Shown piece after piece: positions 42,951-53,626 of a DNA stretch of 64,000 nucleotides. Every line of letters begins with the position of its first letter. Positions within the stretch are counted from its first letter, which is position 1. The translations under genes were made by a program, and so were the position numbers. Where the stretch lies: NCBI GenBank assembly GCA_947179485.1, contig OX359247.1, positions 42,012,801 to 42,076,800 on the forward strand, read 5' to 3'. Under the pieces are notes generated by a model. That model worked only from the letters and a program-made list of their open reading frames with translations. It had not been told where the DNA came from and ran no database searches. This stretch comes from Allacma fusca. Taxonomy: Eukaryota; Arthropoda; Collembola; Symphypleona; Sminthuridae.

Positions 42951-43013
42951 CATTTTGTGTACGGAAACAGGAACACACTCAAGTGGATCCTACCACTACT
43001 GGGAACACGAACA

Positions 43014-43815
43014 GGGCCCTATTTCATAAACATTACAATCCGACAATTACAGGTGAAAAGTGACAAATTGTCAATTGTCAACTGAAATATGATTTCATAA
43101 ACCGTAGTGTGACAATGACCAGTGACAGGAAAAATCGACTGACAATGACAGGAAATTGTAAATGATTTACAATTATTGCGTTTCATATACCAGCGTAATT
43201 ACAAGTGACTTACAATTGTCGCTCGAAAGTGACAGTACCTTAAACCACTGTCAAATTGTAATTAGAGTATATAAAATTGCTTGGATATAAATATAGAGAT
43301 ATATTGTAAATAAATAATATTGATTTAGACAGATTTTAAACAGTTAACTATGAATTTTTTACTCGATACAAGTAGTGAAAGTGACCAAAATGATCCTCGT
43401 GAAAGAGCAAGGAGAAAATTTAAACCCTGATTCAATTTTGAAAATCACAATTCATTCTACTTTATCGAATAAGTCAGAATATCCAAATGCACATTTAAAT
43501 ATATTGTGACTAAAATTGGTGGAGCAACAGATCTTGACTGTAATGACATGGTTTAGAAACGGGTCATACTACCATGGGATTGGGCGTCAGCACGGTTTAT
43601 CAAACTGACAATGAATACTTGAATTGGCTTATATACTGTATGACAATTCCCGGGTCTTGGATATTACTCCTCAATGACAACTTGTAAATATGCACCAGTA
43701 ATTACGGTTGGTTTGAGAATTGTTTATGAAACGCCTGTACTTGTAAATTGTCAATAATACAATTGTACTTGTAAAATTGTCATTGTCGGGTTGTATTATT
43801 TATGAAATAGGGCCC
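43014..43815. mobile_element. Decayed PIF/Harbinger-like DNA transposon
   Basis: The ends are inverted repeats: the left end begins GGGCCCTATTTCATAAA. The right end is its reverse complement, and similarity extends inward for nearly 40 bases including TACAA and CCGACAAT. The 802-bp interior holds a transposase remnant at 43350-43605. Many subterminal GACAATTGTCA-like short inverted motifs occur. I could not find a clear three-base target duplication. Confidence 0.75.
43350..43605 (+). pseudogene. Harbinger-type transposase N-terminal remnant
   Basis: Translated pieces read MNFLLDTSSESDQND, then an in-frame stop, FKYIVTKIGGATDLDC and finally RNGSYYHGIGRQHGLSN. The last piece resembles the helix-turn-helix region of PIF/Harbinger transposases (pattern ATGSY...GISQ). 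Stops and frame changes show it is dead, and the DDE catalytic part is absent. Confidence 0.6.
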
Positions 43816-44673
43816 AGGGATCATAATTTTGTGTTCGTTTTTTTGTGTCCGTTTTTTGTGTCCGTTCCCATTGGGAACGGGTACAGCCTACGTATTGCGT
43901 TCCAGGGTTCGAGTGGGTATTTTTACCGTCTTCTAAAAACTAGTAAAAGCCCCGTGCTTCGCACAGGAGCAATTGCTTGTGTAAATAAATAGTGTAAATA
44001 ATAAAAGTGTAAATGGCAATAGATCTCGTATCAAGGCCTGTCGAGAAGGCTTAATATTAATATCCCGCTTCCCCAGGCAAAGTAATCTCATATAAGACGT
44101 AAAGTATTAACTGTAAGACTAACAATTCGTTTCATATAGGTAGTTGGCATTTCATCATCAAAATATTATGGGACAACAGCTTTCGGCCCACTAAAGTTTT
44201 CTCCCAATCTCAATATTTGACTATACACGTGGAATTTAACTAACCGCTTGATCAATTTAATACCAACGTCGTTATTAAATCTTGCTGTTGCATCACTGTA
44301 TTGTGCTTCACTCCTTATTGTTAGTGGATCAGCACACTGTGCTGATCAAATATGATTTTTTATGTTATTATAATTTGTATATAAATCCGTTGTACCGCAT
44401 TATTGTAACTGAAGCCTCAGACACTGGACGCACTGATTATTTAATTTTTCCTAGTAAGAATCCCACACTAATGTGAACAAAGTTCAGTCATTAAAATGCT
44501 CCTCTTAACAAATTATTCTGTACTGTAACCGAACGTAGTTTTTCTCACTACCAGTCTTAATTTAATCCAAATTATTGATGATTTATGTCTAATGTTTATA
44601 TAATAATTATGATTAGCGCTTTTGTGATAATCTAAAATAGCGTAATATTGAGAGCTTCCCTTCCAGTAGGCTG

Positions 44674-44815
44674 CAAGCAGTTGGTACATATACGATTAGC
44701 CGAGAAGAAAAGCGAGCTGAGCGAGCTGAAAAAGCTCTCCTCCTCCTCTGCGACAGAGTCTCAGCTTTCACCCGCTGTGCTTCTCGGCTTGTTGTATATA
44801 CCACCGACTTGCTTG
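44674..44815. repeat. Imperfect long hairpin, about 140 bp
   Basis: The arms CAAGCAGTTGGTACATATAC...AGCCGAGAAG and CTTCTCGGCT...TATATACCACCGACTTGCTTG are imperfect reverse complements of about 35 bases. The GC-rich interior adds further pairing (GAGCTGA / TCAGCTT). It may be a small foldback element or MITE. Confidence 0.75.
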
Positions 44816-44895
44816 GCTTAAGCCGGGATGGTTTGAATTCGTGAAATAAGCCGCGAAGGTTTAAATCAAAGGACAGGTCGAGAGCACTGCTGCCC

Positions 44896-45058
44896 TATTC
44901 TATTCTGACTTGAATAGGAAAATAGGAATTTGAATAGAATTGCCGACATTTATACCGAAATAAATCGAATAGAATTGAATAGCTCGATTTTTGAAACTAC
45001 CAGACTAGAATAGAATAGAATATACACCTGATGCCAAGATTAGAATTGAATAGTAAAA
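44896..45058. repeat. Degenerate (GAATA)n-type repeat, first patch
   Basis: The stretch is dominated by GAATAG and AATAGAATTG units, degenerate and interrupted. A second patch of the same family lies at 45647-45800. Confidence 0.85.
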
Positions 45059-45224
45059 ACAGCGAAATTCTTATTCAAATCTGAGACTCCGAGAATGTCA
45101 TAAACAAAAAATAATTAACTAAAACCCTTTGATTGCATGTGTAAAAATCATAGATACGCGATAATTTGAGGCTTCGAGTATGGTGGCGTCAGTTACCGCC
45201 GTCAAAGTAGGACGAATTTTGTGT

Positions 45225-45365
45225 TTTTTTAAAATTTCATAATTTCTTTCAAAAAATTATAATGTAAATTTCATTGAAATCGGTGCAGCGGTTTTTGAGA
45301 TATCGTGCGGAAGGACACACATACGGACGCACAGACAAGGTTTTTCTACTAAGGGGCTGGCGCCA
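45225..45365. repeat. Probable interspersed-repeat end with GACACACA/GACAGACA-like tract
   Basis: The text TTTCATTGAAATCGGTGCAG, then CGGTTTTTGAGATATCGTGC and a run of ACACATACGGACGCACAGAC resembles a conserved transposable-element end seen in many arthropod genomes. The motif AAAAGCCCCGTGCTTCGCAC near 43947 may be the other end of the same kind of element. Family assignment is from memory and uncertain. Confidence 0.4.
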
Positions 45366-45646
45366 CCCTAAAAATTAGAAATATATTTTGAGGGTAGGCA
45401 TTACTTTATTAATTCGGGCCTGTTAACTGCCAATTATATTTGAGTACAAATAATTATTTATACGCCCGTTTAATTCTCTTCTGCCTGGAAGTGACTCGAA
45501 AATTTGGTAAATATCAGTTATTTTATTATCATTGTCAATAGTAAGTTATAATTCAAGGACCTGGAAATTGGAATTGTGAAAGAAAATGTAGTTATATTTA
45601 TACAGCGCGCTTAATCCGCTAGTTTTCAGCGCGCGGTTTTTAATTG

Positions 45647-45800
45647 CTGATGAATAGAATTTGAATAGGAATAGAATAGGAATTATCTAATTTTGTTGGA
45701 ATAGGAATAGACTTGAATAGCCTCGCCAAACCTTTAGCAGAATATAATAGGACTTGAATATACAAGACTTAGTTGTAAACAGAATAGAATAGAATAGAAT
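45647..45800. repeat. Degenerate (GAATA)n-type repeat, second patch
   Basis: Many GAATAGAA and GAATAGG units occur, similar to the patch at 44896-45058. The two are separated by about 590 bp that include the interspersed-repeat end. Confidence 0.85.
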
Positions 45801-46033
45801 TAAAACTTGGCGGGCAGCAGTGGTCGAGAGCAATAAGAAGAAGGATACTCAAAATTGATCTTGTAAGACGTGATTTATGATTTATTCATGTAGCCAATTC
45901 AATTAGCACATTCCATTCCATTATTTTTTCCCTGCAAGTTCTACACACAGATCCTTGACCGTAAAGATAATAACATTAAAACACCTGTTTCAGTATAATT
46001 GTGGTATTTTCTACCGTAGTTCTACAAGTTAAT

Positions 46034-46092
46034 ATATAATAATAATCTTTATTCAGGTCGATATTTTCGTCCAAGCCCTTACAACCTTTAGA
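46034..46092 (-). mobile_element. Possible 3' end of a non-LTR retrotransposon
   Basis: On the minus strand the sequence reads GGACGAAAATATCGACCTGA then ATAAAGATTATTATTATA, a pattern typical of arthropod non-LTR element tails ending in short T/A-rich repeats. No reverse transcriptase is visible next to it, so it would be a 5'-truncated copy. Confidence 0.35.
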
Positions 46093-46727
46093 TGTGTACA
46101 TTAGTTCTTAAAATAGTCTTATACTAATACTCTTAGCCTACTGAAATTAGTTACCCGCAGTCAGTCATAAAATCATAATATAGTAATAAAGTTGTCTTAT
46201 TTTTACCGCGTAGCACCAGAATATGTATAAGTTTTGATATTCCTATGTTGTCAATCCCCCTTTAAACATAAGTGTTAAAAAGGCATTTCTCTTGTATTTC
46301 TACAAGTTAGTATAAAAAAGTATTAATGAAATAATTATTAGTTGATGCAACTTCTGCTGAAAGTTTCACGCTTGAAAAATTGATTTCTCGAGTTCATATT
46401 TTTTTCACCTAAGACTAACAAAGGGAAACTAACCCGTACCGGCATATATTTTTCAGGTATATTGTATTTGTAGAACAAATACCTCTGGGCCTTGATTTCA
46501 AAGATTACTTACCATTTTAAGCCCTCATCAACATTCAGTTTAAATTAGTGGAATGACACCATATGTAAATGCTCCATTCATTTTGCATCATTTCCCTTTA
46601 TGTAGTAGTTTAAAGTTTCAGTGGAGTCGGTGCATAATATCTGAAGAATCAAACAATCAGCTATTATGCGGTTATATTTTTTACCGGACTTAAGTACAAT
46701 ACTACTTGGACCCGCGAATACAAGATG

Positions 46728-46918
46728 TGGGAACGGGTACGGGTCCAAAACATTTTCAATTTCAGAGTTCGGGAAAAGGAACGGGTCCGGGGAAGCATTT
46801 TTATCAAATTCGTGGGAACGGGTACCTAAAAAATGTTCCTACCGTGATGGGAACGGGCCGGGTATGTGAATACTTAAGGAGAGTACCCATTGAGTGGGAA
46901 CAGGAACGCGGACAAACT
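46728..46918. repeat. GGGAACGGGT dispersed repeat, largest patch
   Basis: About ten GGGAACGGGTA- or GGAACGGG-type units alternate with short AT-rich spacers across about 190 bases. It is the same family as the patches at 42891-42950 and 43866-43886. Confidence 0.8.
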
Positions 46919-47234
46919 GTTTAAACTCATGACGACCACTGACTCTGACGCAATAAAATTCCTGTTTATTGGGCAAAATTCGCATTCCGTTTTGTACTAA
47001 ACTTAACCAATCTCATCATTAACGTAATGAGCAAGTAAATGTTGCTACCGTTTCCATGTTTAACAATACTATTGATGTCTTCTATGAAGTATTTGTATAT
47101 ACTTACATAAAGCGAAAAAACGTATTCACGAAAATTTACAGACTTGATCTGTGTGCGATGTACTGATACTCCGATTTGCACCAAAGAAGAGTTTGGACAT
47201 CCGTTTTGTTTCTAACAAATGTCATAATTATGGT

Positions 47235-47357
47235 GCCCATTTCAGATGACCTTTGACATTTAGGACTGCCCATATCAGATGATCATTTACATTTAGGAAT
47301 GTGCCCATATCCGATGACCTTTGATATTTATGACTGAACCCATATCCGATGATCTTT
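47235..47357. repeat. 33-35-bp tandem repeat, four copies
   Basis: Four consecutive units begin (T)GCCCATATC(A/C)GATGA and contain CTTTGACATTTAGGA-type text. The unit starts are near 47235, 47268, 47303 and 47338, and the last copy is truncated. Confidence 0.85.
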
Positions 47358-48056
47358 TTTACCCATAGGTTTTACCCATGAGTACCCTTGCTTTGTAGTA
47401 ACCCATATGAAATAAAACAAATGAAGAAAAATGGGCTTCTTCCAGCTTGCATCTCATCCCTTCAAACATTCGATAATTACTCCTCACTCTTCAAAAATAG
47501 CATGCACATGTGCACACACAAACAGAAACTAAGAAAAGAAATATTTGCTTTTACTTCTCCCATTGGGGTCAGAAATAGCAAAATACAACTGTGATGTAAT
47601 CAACCTCTTACTTAACTTCTTTTAAAAATTGTATGTTTCACATATTACTACCATACTGCACTGTGGTTCGAATAAAAGAGCACAGTCGTTTATGTAGCAT
47701 TTAAAGCTGATCACCTCCAAAAATATTTGTAGTGCACAGCTCTCTGAAACTGTATGTTTGAGAGATTCAATCTGAACTACTAAATACTCCCTAAAAATCA
47801 ACTCTATATGGGGCTTTAATGGAATATGATATTCAAGAGGTATAAGAAATTATTGCCGCAATGTTTTTTTCCAATTATACCAATTTTAGGGCTTAGCCAC
47901 TTACAATTAGTACTAAAGTGTTAGGAGAATTATTCATCCGAGTGGAGTAACTATTACACAATCTCACGTTACACAATAAGCATTAGCACTAATTACAGGA
48001 AGATGAGTGAAACAATACTAATCGATCTTCCAGAGCAGAGTATTTGTATCGAGCTC

Positions 48057-48338
48057 CTACGAATTATGTCCTTGCTGGAGCCACGCGAGAAACTGTGAAA
48101 AGCAGGAACTAATAGATAAACATTAATGCGTAAAAAGTCATTGGTGGCAATCGTCAGTGTCATTGTGGTCATTATAAGTACATACCATCCGATGTACACA
48201 TCCTATGTTGAGAGCAGTTGTAATACCGCAATAAATAATGCATGCAAACTTGAGAAAGGTATTACACTTGAACCTCAACTCATAATCACTTAACTCTGGC
48301 TCGGAACCACTCTTATGGCCACCTTGTACTTTGTTCAT
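48057..48338 (-). CDS. Small single-span membrane protein, two exons (predicted)
   Basis: The exons 48186-48338 and 48057-48092 are joined across a 93-base intron with GTATGT donor and a strong TTCCTGCTTTTCACAG acceptor, giving 62 residues. The polar N-terminus (SEPELSDYELRFKCN) is followed by one hydrophobic segment (FLKFACIIYCGITTALNIG) and a short tail ending FLAWLQQGHNS. I do not recognise the family. Short length and reliance on two splice sites keep confidence modest. Small membrane subunits or assembly factors of organelle complexes often look like this, but that is only analogy. Confidence 0.35.
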
Positions 48339-48995
48339 CCAAACATGGTCAAGCTCAAGTAATAAAAGTTAGCAATGCGTCACCGCGTACACTAGTGGTA
48401 ATCCCCGCGGTTTCCGCCAAAGCTGCATTTACAATCGTCTTCTTGTTAGTCAATAACCGTCAATGTCATCGATTGCCCCATTTCATACAAGGTTTCAAGC
48501 AATTTTAAGACTTTGCAAACCAAATGCATTCTCTATGTTAAGGCTGTAGTTTTAATCTGAGCTGGCTCAATGTTAAAAGCGGGTCATTGTCAGGAATGAC
48601 AGGAAATGAAGTGCACGTAACACTACTTCGGAAAAGACATTTTAGTGGAAGTAAGTAACGACACGTCAAGTGTATATGCAAATCCTTTTTTAGGTACACA
48701 GTTTATGCACACATTTTAATAAAAAAACAAGTTCAGTTAAAGTCTTCCTGAGAAAAACGTTTGACACTCTCCGAGATTACACCAATATTTGTCATCCATG
48801 CTGTTATGAAACTTCGACCTTGCCCCAATTTGTCCTCGTCTGGCATTTCGGTCCTCAGCGGTAAGTATACATAGTAACATAGGGGAATATTCTAACTTGT
48901 ATATATAAGAGCAGGTTTCACTTTCGTTGCATCTTGAAATCTGATTTACGCTGAGCATAAGGTTTTTAACGTCACGATAAATCAACGACTCTAGC

Positions 48996-50749
48996 ATGGG
49001 TGGACTCTTGCACTCGATCTTGGAAGGTAATCATATTAGTAATAATAAAAATTTGGTAATATCAAAAATATTTTTTATTTGTCTCAATAATATTTTGAAA
49101 TAGGGAGTAGATCATTAATTCTTCCAAGAATCAGCGGTGGAACTGTAGCACTGGAAGGAGAATTTCCTCATCAGGTTCAATTAACTTACAACGGCCAGCA
49201 TTTCTGTGGAGGCTCTATAATATCGTCCATTTTAATCCTCACTGCTGCCCACTGCCTTATAAACAAACGTACTGATAACATTCGAGTGTTTGCTGGTAAG
49301 CACCACCGAACTGTTTTTGACAATACAGAACAGTCTCGGAGAGTCCGCCAGATGATTCTACACGAGAGATACAATACCATCAACCATGAGAATGATATTG
49401 CCATAATAGAATTGGAGTCTGAACTGGATTTTAATGTTTATACAAAAAGTGTCTTAGTTCCTAAGGATCGGCGCGTCTTAAACAGTGAGTAGTAAATTTG
49501 TTTAATTTTGGCACATTTCAAGCTGATACTACATTCTGACTCAGTTAACAAGCTACTGTTAATAACTACAACGCGGTACTAAAAGAGCAAATATCTTAAG
49601 TTTGTTTACCATCAAACTTAACGTAAAGTGTATGCTCTCTTTCTCTCAAAGAGGTAAAGGAAGAAACATTTCAGCCTCATTGATTTGCTCCTAAATCAAA
49701 AATAAGCATTGTGGCAAAGGAAAATGTGTCCAAATTGTTTGCCCGTATACTGAAGACAAAATTTTAGTAGCATAGTAGATTTTGATTACAAAGATACGCA
49801 GTACTATTGTTCCTTTGTAAGAATATATAAATATGTAAGGTGTTCTGCTTTCCCATTTAAAATTTTTCAGATACTTGCGTTTACTTATTTAATAACTCCT
49901 GCAAACATTCAGATTTTTTTTTCAGTCAAAGTTTAATGATTCATGTGTGAAATTGATTTCTAGCCACAGCAGAAACATCGGGCTGGGGAAGTGTTCCAGA
50001 GTTGAGTCAACATTTAGCAACGACTTTGCGTAAAGTTATTGTAGAAATTCACGATGACAGGTATTGTGAGCGAAAATGGGGCCTGAGTTTCAAATCGGGG
50101 ATGATGTGTGCTGGGATTGGGATTAGAGATTCTTGCGGAGGAGATTCTGGTGGACCTGTGACCTGTGATCATTTACGTTATCCTGGAAAGAAATTTGTTT
50201 GTGGGATTACATCTTTCGGTGTAGGCGGCTGTGGTAATGCAGATTACCCGGGAGTGTATACGGATGTAGCTGAGTATTACAATTGGATACAAATAAAAAC
50301 CTCAGGAATAAGGTAAGCATTTTTCTGTGCTGAAGGCGTTTATAAACTATTTTCTAATTATTAACATGTGTGCCCAATTTGGGTTCCGTAGGGGAAGAGC
50401 AAATTGTCCCAAGGCATACTTCAGCTGCAGCAATTTAAACTGCGTTCCTCAATCATCAACTTGTGACCATTTTGATGACTGTGGAGATGAGTCGGACGAG
50501 AACTGTCTGACAACCTCCTTTCAGTGTTCTTCAGGGAAGAAAATAGATCGGAAATACAAATGTGATGGTGTTGACGACTGCGGTGACAACTCTGACGAGA
50601 ATTATTGCTCTGGGGCTGATGTTGAGAGCAATAATTTTGATAGACTTTCTGCGGTTGATTTACAGTCACAACTGGTTCAGTTCTATAGATCCAAGAAGGA
50701 ACGACTAGGGCAATTGATTACTTCTGGGGTGTTAGCGAGACTGAGGTAG
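48996..50749 (+). CDS. Trypsin-like S1 serine protease with two C-terminal LDLa repeats
   Basis: Four exons, 48996-49026, 49104-49484, 49964-50312 and 50392-50749, give 372 residues with consistent phases. The pro-peptide is cut at R|ISGG (residue 20). The catalytic triad is His60 (TAAHC), Asp108 (NDIAII) and Ser199 (GDSGGP). Asp193 in RDSCGGDSGG occupies the S1 pocket position that gives trypsin cleavage after Arg/Lys. LDLa 1 (about 259-294) has all six Cys. LDLa 2 (about 300-330) keeps the DDCGDNSDE calcium motif but has only four Cys: the first and third are absent, and these form one disulfide in the family. No signal peptide is visible from this start, so a further 5' exon is likely; a splice acceptor (ACTCTAG) lies right before the ATG. 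LDLa usually come N-terminal to S1 domains, so the tail position is notable. Confidence 0.85.
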
Positions 50750-53626
50750 CGTCATAATAAGCTGTAAAGATACATGCTACACCAGTAATACTGAGCACTT
50801 GTTATGTAATTGTTACACATTATAGCAGCAGCTTATTGGATTTAGGGAAGGTCATTGCAAGAAATGTAAATATCTATGCATATTAATTTATTTTCTCTGC
50901 GGAAAGAGTTTTCAGTCTTCAATTTTTATACACGGTACAAAAGTAAGAAACACAGGGGTTGAAGGATCACTAGATCTTGACGAAGATGCAAATGAACTTT
51001 TGGTTTTATATCCTTTAATATTTAGTACTTCAAGTTTGTCTCTTTCTTATGACATAAAATTTTTATATATTAAAAAAGTATTTATTCCATCTAACCATAA
51101 GGTACACACTGGTGAATATTTTTTGCAAAAAATTAACATTCATGCCCTTCAACTTCAGTCGATGTTTGTAGTCAAACTATTGCCCCCTCCAGAATCGTCC
51201 CAATGTCATGCCTACCATTATTTTTTATGTAGTAATCATCATAAAATCTCAGCGGCAAGATCAAGGACAAGAAATTTTATAGCAGGTTTATCTAACACAC
51301 AGTGGCGATTAGATATCTTATCCAAGTTATTAAGTAAGTAGGGCTTACATTGCATAATCTGCTCTGCACTTATTTTCAAAAATCGACTGTAATTTTTTTA
51401 TGAAGTAAAATAAATCTAGTCATTTAAAACTATTGTACAATGTATGTATTGGTTGATTAATTTTCTTACAGTAAATAATTTCCCACCACTTTTATGGTGG
51501 TATCATTTAATACTGTATGTGCATAAACATTTAATATTGCCTGACGTGTAGATAAATTTCATATGTATGTACAATTGAGTACTCTGGATAATTAATTGTA
51601 GGAAATTTTGCCACGCCTAATTTATTTGTAGCCTATAAATAACCTTAGTTTTTCGTAAGGCACCTTCGGTCGAGTGTCCACATCATACATGTACAATTCA
51701 ATCAGTCATTTCATGTACGTGTAACAAAATTAAGTGATAATCTGTAACTATTATTTTAAAATCCAATAACTCTTCCGATGATAACGAGTTTCACAAAGTT
51801 TGAAACTTGAGCTAATTGACATTTTAAGTGTGTTTCCTTCAAAAAATATATATCTGTATCTAATTAATTTCGAGAAGATGATAACGTAGAAATAGTGTCT
51901 CACACAAAGTGGAATTATCTTTGCCTGTCCTCGTGTAAAAGGTTATCGGGAACATGCATGTGGCAAAACTTACTCCATTCAATAGAATATATACTTAAGT
52001 TATTCTTTGGCTAATTTAATCTCGTCCATTACTTTCATAATTTTGCAAGTGCTTGTCCCTGCCTGACCTTCTGGACATATGAATGACTTGTTGGCTCCAG
52101 ACACTCGTGCAGGGTTCAAAACGAGGTGGCTGGGTAAATTTATTTTTAAAGTGCTAATTACATTTAAGGGGTTTAAAGGTTTTCTATTTTACATGACCAT
52201 GTTTTAAGTTCATTAGACGTTTGTAATATAAGGATGTTTATTATCTCAAGTTATTTGGTGATATTTACGTGATATTTACCCAAGCATTTTTACTCCCACA
52301 ATGGATTAGAGACTCTTCAGTGTTATAAATATTATTCTTTGGATAAGAGACAAGAGGACGTAGGATCTATGCAAATATGTATGTACAACCCAGTTTTGAA
52401 TCCACTGTCGGCAACGGAAAGCTCACAGAAAAATTTTGGCAGTATCAGAACTCTGGAAAAGGAATTAATTACTTTTCCGTTCTAATAAAAATGTGCATAC
52501 AATGAATGGATAATGTTATCTCACTTTCGTTGTGCTTGCAAACAAAGAGCTAATCTAGGCAGTTCGGCTTATACGTGTAATGAGAATCCGCACTTACGCA
52601 TTATGTAGTTGAATTAATTCCTGCAATAAGCCACTTATGGGAGCTGTATATCTCAAGCACTTGATGTGAGCAAGGGGTTTAACGACTAAATACCTATCAA
52701 TTCTTTTCAAGCTAGATTTTGATTCTGCTTTAGAGGATAATATTAGACAGAAAGTTAGCTGGAGAGCGTAGTAATTGTCCTCCTGTATCTTGGCTAGTCT
52801 TTACGTGTAGATGTATGTAGATACGTGCGTACATAAGAGGACAAGGCAGATCTTTCAAGCCAAGGTCACGGTCATGGTTAACATGAAATTATCGGCTCTC
52901 ATCGCAATTATACATTAAATCCACCTACTTTCAGATTCATTGCATAAATTTGGGACTGGATAATATTTAGCAAAGTTTACAACGTAGTATCATGCATAAA
53001 CTATGATGGAAAACACTCGAAAAAAAAATTTCCAGCTCTGGCTCCATGTCTGTCAGCAAAGATACTTGAGAGTTAACACAAGGCCTCAAGGCTTGGAATC
53101 TGACTCTTTGCTGCAGAGACTTTTTAGGATGAAAATGATTACAAAGCTCCTTTGAGCACACATGGGTAACTTTTAGCAAGTAACTTATTGCTAGCTGAGA
53201 TTGCCAATTGGAGCCACTCCTCCAAGACACACACCATTCTTTCTAGCTAATGGGGACTGCCAGGGAAAAGATATTATTAAACTAATGTTAGGAAATGAAG
53301 TTTTAAATGCGTATTTGCTTGAATTTTTTATACAGCCCATATTTGCTTACTGCCGCCTGTAAGTATTGATCAGTGAATTTTTTTTCAAGGCTATACAGAA
53401 CTACTGACACTACAACGTGTTCGTACTACAAGCGCGTGCAGATATGCTTTCTTTGACTGGAGTGGGATCGACCTCCTATTTGAACACATGCTATATCTAA
53501 CAAACTTTATTTAGGTTGATGCAGAGCTCGTGGATAAGTTTAGTCGTACCTTACCACTTCCAGATCACACATCTTTGCCTCCCAAGCAGTAATTCAATTA
53601 CTAAAAGTTCTCCTTAACTTTCAGCA
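50750..53626. other. Intergenic, one unexplained open frame
   Basis: The plus frame at about 50955-51341 is open for roughly 130 codons (VEGSLDLDEDANELLVLYP onward, ending DILSKLLSK). It has no ATG near its start and no recognised domain, and could be an exon or dead-element remnant. The rest, including a minus frame at 52967-53230, shows no supportable gene. Confidence 0.4.

Noticed and set aside
43900-43925. GGTTCGAGT text resembling a tRNA B-box
   Set aside because: No A-box at the right distance and no cloverleaf arms; it belongs to the GGGAACGGGT-type repeat patch.
48737-48997. Minus-strand 86-codon frame next to the protease start
   Set aside because: No recognised motif, and it overlaps the likely 5' exon region of the protease. 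I could not link it to other exons.
52967-53230. Minus-strand 87-codon frame upstream of the SDR gene
   Set aside because: I considered a transposase remnant but found no catalytic or zinc-finger pattern.
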